NCBI GenBank assembly: GCA_949361645.1
Contig: OX442418.1
Coordinates: forward strand, 4,717,609-4,781,608
Length of the DNA stretch: 64,000 nt
DNA from: Spongilla lacustris
Taxonomy: Eukaryota > Porifera > Demospongiae > Spongillida > Spongillidae
Reading direction: 5' to 3'
Positions 12,060-23,068 of this stretch are shown in pieces. The position numbers were made by a program, and so were the translations under genes. Every line of letters begins with the position of its first letter. Position 1 is the stretch's first letter. Below the pieces are notes generated by a model. It was not told the origin of the DNA. It saw only the letters and a list, made by a program, of their open reading frames with translations, and searched no databases.

Positions 12060-14245
12060 ACACCCCTCACACACTGCTTGTACACACCCTCTCAACACAC
12101 TCCCTCACACACCCTCTCAACACACTCCCTCACACAACCATCTCAACACACTCCCTCACACACCCTCTCAACACACTCCCTCACACACCCTCTCAACACA
12201 CTCCCTCACACACCCTCTCAACACACTCCCTCACACCCTCTCAACACACTCCCTCACACACCCTCACAACACACTCCCTCAACACAATCCCTCACACACC
12301 CTCTCAACACTCCTTCACACACCCTCTCAACACACTCCCTCACACACCCTCTCAACACACTCCTCACACACTCTCAACACACTCCCTCACACACCCTCTC
12401 AACACACTCCTCACACACCCTCTCAACACACTCCCTCACACACCCGCTCAACACACACCCTCTCAACACACTCCCTCTATACACACACTGCCTGACATAC
12501 ATCCCTTGTGAGCACACCCCCTCACACACACTCTACACACACTCCCTCACACACCCTCTACACAAACTCCCTCACACACCCTCTCAACACACTCCCTCTA
12601 TACACACACTCCCTGACATACACCCCTTGTTTGCACACCCTCACACACCCTCTACACACACTCACTCACATACCCTCTACACACACTCACTCCCTCACAT
12701 ACACCCAATGTGCATACACTCCCTCACACACACCCTACACACACTCTCACACACACCCTCTCTATACACACTCCCTCACACACCCCTCGGAAAAACCCTC
12801 TCGTACACACACTCCCTCACACATACTCCTTGTACACACACCACTTGTAAACACACTACACCTTTGTACACACGCCCTCACACACACCCTCACACACACC
12901 CTCACACACACCCTCACACACACCCTCACACACACCCTCACACACACCCTACACACACACTCTCTCACACATACCCTCTCTATACACACTCCCTCACACA
13001 CCCCTCGGAAAAACCCTCTCGTACACACACTCCCTCACACATACTCCTTGTACACACACCACTTGTAAACACACTACACCTTTGTACACACGCCCTCACA
13101 CACACCCTCACACACACCCTCACACACACCCTCACACACACCCTCACACACACCCTCACACACACCCTACACACACACTCTCTCACACATACCCTCTCTA
13201 TACACACTCCCTCACACACCCCTCGGAAAAACCCTCTCGTACACACACTCCCTCACACATACTCCTTGTACACACACCACTTGTAAACACACTACACCTT
13301 TGTACACACTCCCTCACACACACCCTCACACACACCCTCACATGCACCCTCACACACACCCTCACACACGCACCCTCACACCCTCTACACATTTCCTCAC
13401 ACACTACACATTCCCTCACACACTACACACTCCCTCACACCCTCTACACATTCCCTCACACACACCCCTTGTGTGCACACTCCCTCACATACTCTCTACA
13501 CACACACTCCCTCACACACACCCTCGCACACTCCTTGGAAACACCCTCTCGTAACACACACTCCCTCACACATATTCCTTGTACACACACCACTTGTAAA
13601 CACACTACACCTTTGTACACACTCCTTCTCTACACACACCCTCATGCACTACACACTCCCTCACACACTACACTCCCTGACACACCCTCTACACAATACC
13701 TTACACTCTACACTCCCTGACACACCCTCTACACAATCCCTCACACACCCCTTGTGCGCACACCACTTGTAAACACACTACACCTTTGTACACACTCCTT
13801 CTCTACACACATCCTCACATGCATTAGACACTCCCTCACACACTACACTCCCTGACACCCTCTACACAATCCCTTACGCACCCCTTGTGCGCACACCACT
13901 TGTAAACACACTACACCTTGGTACACACTCCTTCTCTACACGCACCTCACATGCACTACACACTCCCTCACACACTACACTCCCTGACACACCCTCTACA
14001 CAATACCTTACACTCTACACTCCCTGCATGACACACCCTCTACACAATCCCTCACACACCCCTTGTGCGCACACCACTTGTAAACACACTACACCTTTGT
14101 ACACACTCCTTCTCTATACACACACCCTCACATGCACTACACACTCACACTACACTCCCTGACACACCCTCTACACAATCCCTTACACACTACACTCTCT
14201 GACACACCCTCACACACTACACATTCCCTCACACACTACACTACA
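12060..14245. repeat. Cys/His-frame minisatellite region (CACACCCTCTCAACACACTC)
   Basis: The first part (12060-12480) has 23-24 bp units of ACACTCCCTCACACACCCTCTCA type. From about 12757 there is a higher-order repeat of about 218 bp, roughly three copies, containing CCCTCGGAAAAACCCTCTCG. Later parts carry TTGTACACACTCCTTCTCTA units. No stops occur for hundreds of codons in several frames because of the repeat itself. The corresponding array in copy A' is at 48920-50920. Confidence 0.85.
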
Positions 14246-14860
14246 CACAGCATGTACACATCCACCCACTGTGGTACGATGGTGGCTGGATTAATTTGGT
14301 AGAATGTAAGTTGTGTGCCCATCGCATGTTTTTAAAGGTAAACCACGTTCCATTTGTTCAGTGAATTTCTTCAAAAGTGATGGATGGCAGAAGAAAATTG
14401 ATTCTTTGGCACATTCATCTGTAATAAATTCACTCAGTGTCTCCTTCCTACTAATAATTATTGGACACAAATTTGAGTCTTCTGCGGTTAAAAAAAAAAA
14501 AAAAAAAAACGCCTTGATACAGGCCTTATTTGCCAAGAATTGGATTACACATAACACGGTAATAGTCCTTCCAATGGGGTACTGGCCTTCAATGACACAC
14601 AAAATAGCCTCACAAACTATGTCATTGTACAGCTACAGGTATGGCAAATAAATGAAAATCTATTTGGTGAATAAGTCCTATACATGTACATGAACGTTTC
14701 AGTTAGATTGCATGCTGAGGAAATTGTTTAAAGCATACGGTAAATATCACATTTGTATATGTGCGTGATGTGGGCTAATTATTTAATCAACAGGGCCAAC
14801 GGGAGGAACCCTGAACCCTCCCCCTGTATCCGCCCCTGATGTAAATGTAGCCCCACATAC
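14246..14860. other. Intronic/intergenic sequence between array and SRCR exon
   Basis: Unique, moderately AT-rich, with an A-run at 14491-14509. It is duplicated at about 50930-51500. No gene recognised. Confidence 0.4.
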
Positions 14861-15061
14861 TTGTTGCAATTGTGGTTTGTGATGTAGAACCATAACAGGT
14901 CACACTGGCATCTTGAGAATGGGAGCAGTAGGGTGTAACAACACTGCCACTATAGCCACAGTAGAGCAAAGAGGACTCAGTGCCATAACAGTAAAGACCA
15001 TAGAGAAAGATACTTCCAGTGCCCTGACCATACAGTGCACTTGAGCTGTACGTTGCATACC
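14861..15061 (-). CDS. SRCR domain exon, second half (receptor unit 2)
   Basis: This 201-bp phase-1 exon runs from CTTCAG|GG to CAA|GTATGT. It encodes the C-terminal half of a scavenger receptor Cys-rich domain: ALYGQGTGSIFLYG, CYGTESSLLYC, then CSHSQDASVTC. This matches the family pattern GxGxGxI..C.GxExxLxxC..C.H..D.gV.C. It continues the domain begun in the exon at 15151-15315. The copy at 51502-51693 is 9 bp shorter near the 3' end, still in phase. Confidence 0.8.
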
Positions 15062-15150
15062 CTGAAGTAGGGGGAGGAGGAACAAGGGTGGTCATATTGC
15101 ATCACTGTACTGGTGGGTGGGGTCACGTGATATGGGCATGGTCCCCTCAC

Positions 15151-15315
15151 CTGAGAAGCCAAGCTGTCTGCACACCACTGTGGCAGTATTATAGCTCCAG
15201 CTACTTCCACATATGGTGCCCCATGTGTTATTATAGCACATCTCCACGCGGCCATAACCAGAGGCCTGGTTTGATCGTGTCCCAATAAGACGAACAGCTC
15301 CATTTGGGCAGGTAT
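15151..15315 (-). CDS. SRCR domain exon, first half (receptor unit 2)
   Basis: This 165-bp phase-1 exon runs from TTCCAG|AT to CTCAG|GTGAGG. The translation has [26 protein letters not shown] and [12 protein letters not shown]. This is the standard N-terminal half of an SRCR domain (VRL.G...G.VE..Y...WGTVC...W....A.VVCRQLG). The exon pair makes one complete extracellular SRCR module. Confidence 0.85.
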
Positions 15316-15602
15316 CTGGAAATTAGTTCATGTGTGGGTACAGTTTTGTGGTTACTGTTATCATTATATCCATAGAATAGGGAGGGAATGCAGAATGGAG
15401 TGGGCATGTGTTTCAACTCTATTTTAAAAATACATGCACAATCATGCCATGCATATATAGGATTAGAATGTAGATGAATTGACAATTGAAGTATAGCAAT
15501 AGTTATGTAACTTATATGAGGCAAAGATAACAGATATGCACACAATCTGCCCCACCCCTCCCCCTTGTTGGCATCATGCCACACCCCCTGGTCCTAACTC
15601 AC

Positions 15603-15716
15603 ATGTGCAGCGAGACTCGTCACTTCCATCACTGCAAGTAGATACTCTATTGCACGCCAGTGTGGCATCAATACATTGTCCATTGAAACATTGGAACTGG
15701 TATGAGGAGCAAGAAC
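15603..15716 (-). CDS. Second LDLa domain exon (receptor unit 2)
   Basis: This 114-bp phase-1 exon runs from TGTGCAG|GT to CAT|GTGAGT. It encodes [14 protein letters not shown], then [18 protein letters not shown], a complete LDLa module ending in the SDGSDES calcium site. It lies between the first LDLa exon (15831-15941) and the SRCR pair. Confidence 0.8.
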
Positions 15717-15830
15717 CTGCACAAAGTGGTGGGTTTGGCTAATATGAGCAAACATTAAATCCATTACCCCCCATCCAATGATGTAATGATGACCTCCCAT
15801 TGCCGTATCCACCATCACACCCAACCTTAC

Positions 15831-15941
15831 CACATCCAAATTCATCACTGTTGTCTCCACAATCATCATACTTGTCACACTTGTAGGATAAAGGTTCACA
15901 GTTTCCATTGTTGCATGTGAACTGAGATGATGAGCAGGACA
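15831..15941 (-). CDS. First LDLa domain exon (receptor unit 2)
   Basis: This 111-bp phase-1 exon runs from CTCCAG|TG to G|GTAAGG. It encodes [13 protein letters not shown] and then [16 protein letters not shown]. An alternative upstream AG seen in unit 1 (TTTCAG) is TTTCAA here. This supports the CTCCAG acceptor, which also gives the shared exon phase. Confidence 0.8.
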
Positions 15942-16035
15942 CTGGAGTGGTCATTGAAAGAGAAAATGAAATATAATGAACTAGTTGATAATTGAATGTG
16001 AAGGTATAAGGCCAGTGGTACATGTACATCCACTA

Positions 16036-17059
16036 GATCCATCTCATCCACCTCCTCCACTCCCTCCACCTCCTCCACTCCCTCCACCTCCTCCACTCCC
16101 TCCACCTTCTCCACTCCCTCCACCTCCTCCACTCCCTCCACCTCCTCCACTCCCTCCACTCCCTCCACCTCCTCCACCCCTCTATCTCCTCCACCTCCTC
16201 CACCCCTCCACCTCCTCCACTCCCTCCACCTCCTCCACTCCTTCCACCTCCCTCACTCCCTCCACCTCCTCCACTCCTTCCACCTCCCCCACTCCCTCCA
16301 CCTCCCCCACTCCCTCCACCTCCCCCACTCCCTCCACCTCCCCCACTCCCTCCACCTACCCCATTCCCTCCACCTCCCCCACTCCCTTCATCTCCTCCAC
16401 ACCCTCCACCTCCTCCACCTCTGTGATCCCTCCACCTCCTCCACTCTGTCCACCTCCTCAACTCCCTCCACCTCCTCCACTTCCTCCACTCCTTCCACCT
16501 CCTCCACTCCCTCCACCTCCTCCACTCCCTCCACCTCCTCCACTCCCTCCACCTCCTCTACTCCCTCCACCTCTTCCACTCCCTCCACCTCCTCCACTCC
16601 CTCCACCTCCTCCCCTCCTCCATCTCCTCCACTCCCTCCACCTCCCCCACTCCCTCCACCTCCTCCACTCCTTCCACCTCCTCCACTCACTCCACCTCCT
16701 CCACCTTCTCCACTCCTCCACCTCCTCCACTTCCCCCACTCCCTCCACCTCCCCCACTCCCTCCACCTCCCCACTCCCTCCACCTCCTCCACTCCTTCCA
16801 CCTCCTCCACTCACTCCACTCCCTCCACCTCCTCCACTTCCTCCACCTCCTCCACTCCCTCCACCTCCTCCACTCCATCCACCTCCTCCACTCCCTCCAC
16901 CTCCTCCACTCCCTCCACTCCTTCCACCTCCTCCACTCCCTCCACCTCCTCCACTTCCTCCACCTCCTCCACCTCCTCCACTCCCTCCACCTCCTCCACT
17001 CCTTCCACCTCCTCCACTCACTCCACCTCCTCCACCTCCTCCACTTCCTCCACTCCCTC
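16036..17059. repeat. CTCCAC-type minisatellite, about 1.0 kb
   Basis: Same unit family as at 7495-10679, more diverged, immediately 5' (on the minus strand) of the LDLa exon at 15831-15941. Its long open frames on both strands are repeat artefacts. Confidence 0.9.
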
Positions 17060-17061
17060 TA

Positions 17062-17267
17062 CAGTGCTCCCTCGGAAAAGTACATGTATTACCTCGATTA
17101 TACGGAAAATAAGGCACATTCATTGGGTGTTAGGAAAACTATCCGTGTACTTAGCGGTAGGCTGTCTAAGCTGGTTTAGACAACTTACCGTTAAGTACAC
17201 GGATAGTTTTCCTAACACCCAATGAATCTGCCTATAATCGAGGTACCGTATAATCGAGGGAGCACTG
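17062..17267. mobile_element. Short palindromic MITE with TA target duplication
   Basis: About 206 bp beginning CAGTGCTCCCTCG and ending CGAGGGAGCACTG, flanked by TA on both sides. The arms share ATTGGGTGTTAGGAAAAC and continue nearly to a short centre at about 17163-17173. Terminal CAGTG...TCCCTCG and the TA duplication fit a non-autonomous pogo/Tc1-type element. Confidence 0.75.
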
Positions 17268-17642
17268 TATCCGATTATGCGAATTTGCGTACGCGTAAGA
17301 ACTTACAGTAGCGGCTCGCACATTGCGACAATTTGCATATCCCACATTGCGAAAATATGCCCCATTCATAGTGATGTTAGGCTAGGTGTTTGTGTTCCTA
17401 GCGATCCCTACGACCCACCGCTAATGAGATTCACGCGGTGATGGAATCTCATTAGAAGGTGGTTTATGTCAACTGTACCCCTCCCAGCAGTTATTAACCC
17501 GGATACTGCATGAAAATGCGCCTTACCTTCACGTACACGTACGTACCCTTTGGCTCGAAAGAAAACAAAATTACCTGCGCGCCCTTATACATAAAGACTG
17601 GCTCTAGATGAGCAGCTGACGACAGATTGGCAGGTTGCAACA

Positions 17643-18083
17643 AGCAGTAGTAATAAGGGGGTGTAACTCCGAGTTGACGATAGGAGCCCCCGCCGGTCAA
17701 TCAGACTCGATTAACATGTTCGATGAGACCCTTCAACTCTTTTTTACCGTTAGAGGCTTCTATCTATAACTCGCTAAAATGGGACACCGCCGGCACCCAA
17801 TTTATAGATATAGGCTCGATCCGATCCTGCAAGCCCTTGTAACTAGTTCGAATAGATTCTTCGGGACGTGACACTGATTAGAGGCTTCTATCTATAACTC
17901 GATATACCGAAATGTGCTTGAGAAGCGTAAATATATTTTTTAATACTTCGATTGATATGTGAAAAATTGAGTAGCATTTTTTACGCTTAAAAGACTACTA
18001 GGAGCTTTCTAGGATGTGCATACTAGTTACCGGAGAGAAAACCCCCTGAGAAAACCCCCTGATAAAACCCCCTGAGAAAACTA
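17643..18083 (+). repeat. Left terminal inverted repeat of the virus (441 bp)
   Basis: Inverted copy of 43163-43603. It contains two direct 24-bp repeats (17750-17773 and 17878-17901, core GAGGCTTCTATCTATAACTC) and, at its inner edge, a 13-bp tandem repeat GAGAAAACCCCCT (18035-18083, nearly four units). In this virus class the TIR end is where the integrase cuts and where protein-primed replication starts. Confidence 0.95.
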
Positions 18084-18160
18084 TCAAATAACCTATTGCA
18101 AACATTTTGTAGTACTCGATTAATAGCTTTTGAGGATAGTTGGTTAATAATGGTCTGCTG

Positions 18161-18214
18161 CCGGCGGGGGCTCCTATGTACAACTCGAAGTTACACCCCC
18201 TTATTACTACTGCT
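18161..18214 (-). repeat. Extra inverted copy of the viral terminus inside the left end
   Basis: Matches the last 54 bp of the element (43550-43603) with four mismatches, in the orientation of a right end. It lies 78 bp inside the left TIR and is followed by the HU-like gene. Together with 17643 it would bound a 572-bp unit with inverted ends. Confidence 0.8.
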
Positions 18215-18254
18215 TGACATTTTATAGATTGTAAAATTATAAAATCGCTACAAA

Positions 18255-18563
18255 TCATATCATATCCTTAAGGCGTTTTAGTGCTTTAGCTTTTATAACC
18301 TCTTTAGATGGATGTGCTTTAAATGTTGTTGCTTCACCTGTAAAAGGATTTATACCGGGTCGTTCTGAAGTTGCTTTCTTAGTTTTAACTACGATCTTAA
18401 TTAAGTCAAATAGTGTTACATGCTTATGAGATTTTATTTCGCTTTCTATGATTCCAGTAGTTGCTGTGAATACATCTTTAACTTGCTTGCGTGTTAATCC
18501 TGTTTTAGTTGCAATCTCACTAATCATTTGGGTTTTAGTTAAACCCTTCGCGTGTTGTGACAT
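18255..18563 (-). CDS. HU/IHF-like DNA-binding protein
   Basis: This 102-residue protein starts at the ATG at 18563; the open frame extends upstream only through tandem repeats. It has the bacterial HU/IHF fold signature. Residues 7-45 fit the helical dimerisation part (LTKTQMISEIATKTGLTRKQ resembles the MTKxELIxxIAxKTGLSKK start). Residues 66-80 carry RPGINPFTGE, equivalent to the RxGRNPxTGE arm that inserts into the DNA minor groove. It ends with a PSKEVIKAKALKRLKD helix, like the FKxGKxLKDxV end of HU. HU proteins bend and compact DNA. Among eukaryotic viruses a well-known example is the HU-like protein of African swine fever virus; it is unusual here. A role in genome compaction or in replication/integration complexes is inferred. 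It is divergent from the polymerase gene across a repeat-bearing regulatory region. Confidence 0.85.
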   Translation of the reverse strand: MSQHAKGLTKTQMISEIATKTGLTRKQVKDVFTATTGIIESEIKSHKHVTLFDLIKIVVKTKKATSERPGINPFTGEATTFKAHPSKEVIKAKALKRLKDMI

Positions 18564-19043
18564 AATAAGAAAAATATTATTAAAACTCAAAATAGCGATG
18601 CATTTAATCTGGACACCGGTGAGATCCCAGCGCCGACAAGCAATTTTGGAGTAACACGATAGAAGGCTTTGCGAAAATTGATAAAAACTGGACACCAGTG
18701 AGATCCCAGCGTCGACAAACAATTTTGGAGTAACACGATAGAAGGCTTCGCGAAAATTGATAAAAACTGGACACCAGTGAGATCCCAGCGTCGACAAGCA
18801 ATTTTGGAGTAACACGATAGAAGGCTTTGCAGAAAATTGATAAAAACTGGACATCAGTGAGATTCCAGCGCCAACAAGCAATTTTGGAGTAACACGATAG
18901 AAGGCTTTTATAATGAAATAGCAGGGTATAGATAGTATGTATATTTTTTAAGGCTTTATAGGGCATGAGCTTGCAGCCAATGTGCGGACAATTTTTATTT
19001 GAAGAATTCTTGAGTAGTATATATTATATCTGAAGCTGGAGCA
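18564..19043. promoter_or_regulatory. Intergenic control region between HU-like and PolB genes
   Basis: A 480-bp gap between divergent genes. It holds four tandem copies (starts 18609, 18688, 18767, 18847; the last is short) of a 79-bp unit containing CAATTTTGGAGTAACACGAT. An AT-rich TATATATTATATC box lies 15-30 bp before the PolB start. A promoter, enhancer or origin role is inferred from position. Confidence 0.5.
18609..18907. repeat. 79-bp tandem repeat, 3.8 copies
   Basis: Copies begin CTGGACACCxGTGAGATCCC and end GATAAAAA. Periods are 79, 79 and 80 bp with a few substitutions per copy. The translated open frame across it in continuation of the HU-like gene has no start of its own and is an artefact. 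Confidence 0.9.
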
Positions 19044-22000
19044 ATGCTCACCGTAAACGAACACATTCAGAAGCTCAAGAACCTGGCTGCAAATGGCAAG
19101 ATCCCTAGCGATCTTCGTCAAGTATTATTAAACGAGATAAGTGATTTGGAAATGGTTATTCAAAAACCAGTAGTTGATCACCCATTGCCGCAATTTAATA
19201 AAAAGCAGCCTAAAAAGCGAGACATTATGGATGTTTATTTAGTTGGTAAGGATAAGCAAAATGTGAGGCAGCAAAAGAAAACTGAGAAGTTACATTATAA
19301 GAATCTTAAAAGGGAAACAATTAAAAATAATGGTATAGATTTCAAACTGACAAAAGATCATAATTTGTTTGCAAGATACTCTATAAACTTTAAACATTTT
19401 AATAATACTTTTAGGTACGCTCATAATGATACAATGGAATATATTAAGCCTAAGTTGAACACCCTGGTGGAGAAAAAGATAGAAGATTTTAAATCTCTTA
19501 AGGTCAACGTAACTTTGACTGCTACTTTTATTAAAAAATCGTTTGGGGAAATGATGGTTGATGGTGTTAAAGTAGAGCTGAAGGAAGACGTAAAAGTGGC
19601 ATATCTCAGAACAAAGACGCAGGTTTGTATAAATAAAGATGATATTAAATATGCAGTTGATGAATGTATAAGCGAGTTGTTAGAAAAGATTGATGAATTT
19701 ACAAATTTGGGTAGTAACTGGGTATTTAAGCATGCAGATCGTATTGATGTAGGAATAACTAAATACAAACCAATGAGAGGTGGAAGTTATATAAAGACTC
19801 CTGATTATGTGCCTCGTAGATGTGTCATAAATGTAGATAATGATGATGAAGAATGTTTTAAATGGTCAATATTGGCATCGCAATTTCCACCTGAGACACA
19901 TCCTGAAAGAGTTAATCAATATAAACAGTATGAACATAAATTTAATTTTAGTGGAATTAGTTACCCAGTACAGATAAAAGATATTAAAAAGTTTGAAGCT
20001 CAAAATCCAACATTATCAGTAAATGTGTTTGGTTGTTATGCTGATATTATCTTTGGAAAAGAAAAATTTGAAATTTATCCTATATATATTTCAGAAAAAT
20101 ATAATGGAATTGAAAATGATAAAATGATAGATCTTTTATTAATAGAAGGTAGACATTATGTATGGATTAAGAATTTCGCTGGAATTTGCTTCAGATTGAC
20201 GAAGCATAATGCTAAGAAATTTCCATGCAGAAGATGTCTCCATATATGTTATACTGCAGAAAAGTTGCAAAGCCATATAAAAGAATGCCGAGGCATTTCA
20301 AAGGCACCGGCAAGAGTTAAACTTCCAAACCCAAATACATTTTGCCAATTTTATGAATATGGTATGTGTATGAAAGTTCCATTAACGATTCATGCAGATT
20401 TTGAATAATATAATAAAACTATTAATAAGCAATGTGGTGACCGAACAGTACAAATTGGGGAACAAGATGCAAATTCTTATTGTTATACCATGGTCTGGAG
20501 AGATGGCAGAAGAGAAGGTCCGTTTCTATATAGAGGTGATTCTCCGGTACCACATTTTCTACAAGAATTAAAGAAATTATCGTTTCGAGTAAATAAAATC
20601 TTTGCTGATATAAAACCAATAATAATGACTGCAGAACAAAGTATAACTCATAAGGAAGCAACGCATTGCTATTTATGTTCTGATAAATTTATTGATAAAA
20701 ATAAGAAATGTGCTCATCATGATCATTTGAATGGTTTATATGAGGGTCCTGCTTGTAATAATTGTAATCTGAAAATGAGAATTGTTCCATTTGAAACAAA
20801 GATACCTGTCATATTTCACAATCTCCGAGGATATGATTCTCATCTATTATTGTCAGAAATTGGTAAAGTAACTGATAATCTAACTGATATAAGCTGCATC
20901 CCAAATAATATGGAAAAATACATGTCATTTTATATGGGTCAATTTCAGTTCATAGATTCTTATCAATTTATGCAAGAGTCTCTAGATAATTTAGCTAAAA
21001 ATCTCTCTGATGATGAGATGGTACACACAAAAGATTATTTTATGAAAAAGTATAATGAGGAAATGTATACCCTTATGAGGAGAAAAGGTATATATCCCTA
21101 TGAATGGGTTAATAATAAGGAGAAGTTTGATAGCACTGAGTTGCCTCCAAAGGAAGCATTTTATAGCAGGTTATCTAGAACAAATATAACAAATGCTGAT
21201 TATGAACATGCTAAAAATGTTTGGGAAAAATGCCATTGCAAAAACTTTGGCGATTACCACGATCTATATCTCATAACTGATGTAATGTTATTAACTGATG
21301 TCTTTGAGACTTTCAGAAATATGTCAATGAAAAATTATGGTATCGATCCGGCTTATAAATTTTCAACTGCCGGGCTATCTTGGTCAGCAATGTTAAAATC
21401 TACTCGGGTAAAATTGGAATTACTTTCTGATTATGATATGCATTTAATGTTTGAAAAGGGAATACGTGGCGGCATCTCAACTGTATGTGCTAAGAGATTG
21501 ATGGAATCTAATAACAAATATTGTAAGAATTTTGATCCCAAAAAGTTGACAAAATATTTAATGTATTTGGATGCTAATAACTTATATGGCTGGGCGATGA
21601 TGAGAAAGATGCCAGACGGCCAATTTAAATGGATTACTATGTCTTTGGATCAAGCAATAAAAAATATTAAGAAAACAGATTTTGATTCCGATTATGAATG
21701 TATTTATGAAGTAGATCTAGAATACCCTGGCGAGCTGCATGACTTGCATAATGACTATCCATTGGCTCCACAGCGAATGAAAGTTAAAAAAGATGAATAT
21801 AGCCCGTGGCAGCTTGAGATGGCAGAAAAGATTGGCAATAATTTAACAGAATATGAAAAGCTTATACCAAATCTTAGCGATAAGGAGCATTACGTTGTAC
21901 ACGGCCAAATTTTGAAACTATATCTAGAATTGGGAATGAAACTTACAAAGGTTCATAGAGCTATTCATTTCCACCAAACTGCATGGCTTAAACCTTATAT

Positions 22001-23000
22001 AGAACAAAATACAAATCTTAGAAAGAAATCAAAGTCAGATTTTGAAAAGAATTTCTTTAAACTTATGAATAATGCTATCTATGGGAAAACCATGGAGAAC
22101 GTGCGAGGAAGAGTTAATGTGGAATTGGTGCATGCTAATAATAATGAAAGAATGCAAAAATTGTTAAATAGTCCAAACTTTGATTATATGAAAACGTTTG
22201 ATAATGACTTAGTTGCAATGCATATGTTTAAGACTACGGTGCATTTAGTTAAGCCAATTTATGTAGGAATGGCAATCCTAGATCTCTCAAAGTATTTGAT
22301 GTATAACTTTTGGTATAATCATATTAAGAAAAATTATGGAAATAAAGCCCAACTTTTATATACCGATACTGATTCTTTTATATACGAAGTAGAAACCGAA
22401 GATATTTATTCTGATATGAAAAAGAATGAAACATATTATGATTTTAGCGAATATCCTAAGAATCATCCTTGTTATAACCCAATAAACGCTAAGGTGCCGG
22501 GATTGTTTAAGGACGAGTCGTGTGGCAGACCAATGTCAGCTTTTGCTGGAATAATGTCAAAAATGTATGCATTTACCCGGGATCCTTTTGAGGACGAGGA
22601 AGTTAAAATAATTAATGATAAAGAGGTTTATGTTAAGAAAGATATAAATGTTGAAACTATGAGTGAAAAAGATTTAAAGGGATTGTCTAGCGATGCTGCT
22701 AGGAAGCACACCGTCAAGAAGATTAAGGGCGTAGGAACGGTTGTTGTAAATATGGATGTTGGTTACGAAATGTATAAAGATTGCATTTTGAATGGCACAG
22801 AATACAGCTTTTCTCAAACCGTTCTTAGAAGTAAAAGTCATAAAATTGGTGTATACGAACAAACTAAAAAGGCATTATCTCCGTTAGATACAAAGAGATA
22901 CATACTCGACAATGGTATTGACACCCTGGCTTTTGGTCATTATAAAATTAAAGAAGCTGCATTGCAAGCTGTGGACGATTTCTTCCAAAATTTCGATTAA
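19044..23000 (+). pseudogene. pPolB: Protein-primed family B DNA polymerase with one in-frame stop
   Basis: One reading frame of 1318 codons, broken only by TAA at 20406-20408 (codon 455). The stop comes directly after the DFE of the first exonuclease motif, and both sides keep the same frame and continue the homology. Upstream parts resemble the N-terminal region of Maverick polymerases, including the RGGSYIKTP segment and a Cys-rich CRRCLHIC finger. Downstream are an FHNLRGYDSHLL segment, Exo III DYHDLYLITDV (codon ~737), motif A YLDANNLYGW (~841), motif B MNNAIYGKT (~1005) and motif C YTDTDS (~1107). The enzyme would replicate the linear genome from a terminal protein. The stop could be a real nonsense mutation, a sequencing error or, less likely, read through. 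A shorter polymerase from ATG 20490 would lack Exo I. Confidence 0.9.
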
Positions 23001-23068
23001 CTTATACATCTTCTTTATATATTAGACAGTAATTTAGTGATAAGTATTACTAGGTGAGATAAAAAGTG

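Larger units (their letters stand above)
10680..16035. repeat. Segmental duplication, copy A (about 5.3 kb)
   Basis: Directly repeated at 47377-52660. Both copies start with ATGTCTTTGTTGGGTACAAT and contain in order a TG/AG-rich unique part, a TGTACACACCACCCAT repeat, a 700-bp unique part, a CACACCCTCTCAACACACTC array and the SRCR and LDLa exons. Both end in a CTCCAC array. The open frames in the first 1.4 kb (for example 11443-12000) are interrupted or run into repeats, and I do not regard them as genes. Confidence 0.85.

Noticed and set aside
11443..13286. Long plus-strand frames giving His/Thr/Pro/Ser-rich peptides (and the equivalents at 48515-50245)
   Set aside because: Repeat artefact of the CACACCCTCTCAACACACTC array; the unique 5' parts show no domain and the minus-strand receptor exons occupy this locus.
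18563..18881. N-terminal extension of the HU-like frame through the 79-bp repeats
   Set aside because: Translates tandem repeat DNA; the HU homology begins at the ATG at 18563.
20409..20489. Short intron explaining the polymerase stop
   Set aside because: The frame continues with plausible coding sequence straight after the TAA and I see no convincing donor/acceptor pair; a single nonsense change is simpler.
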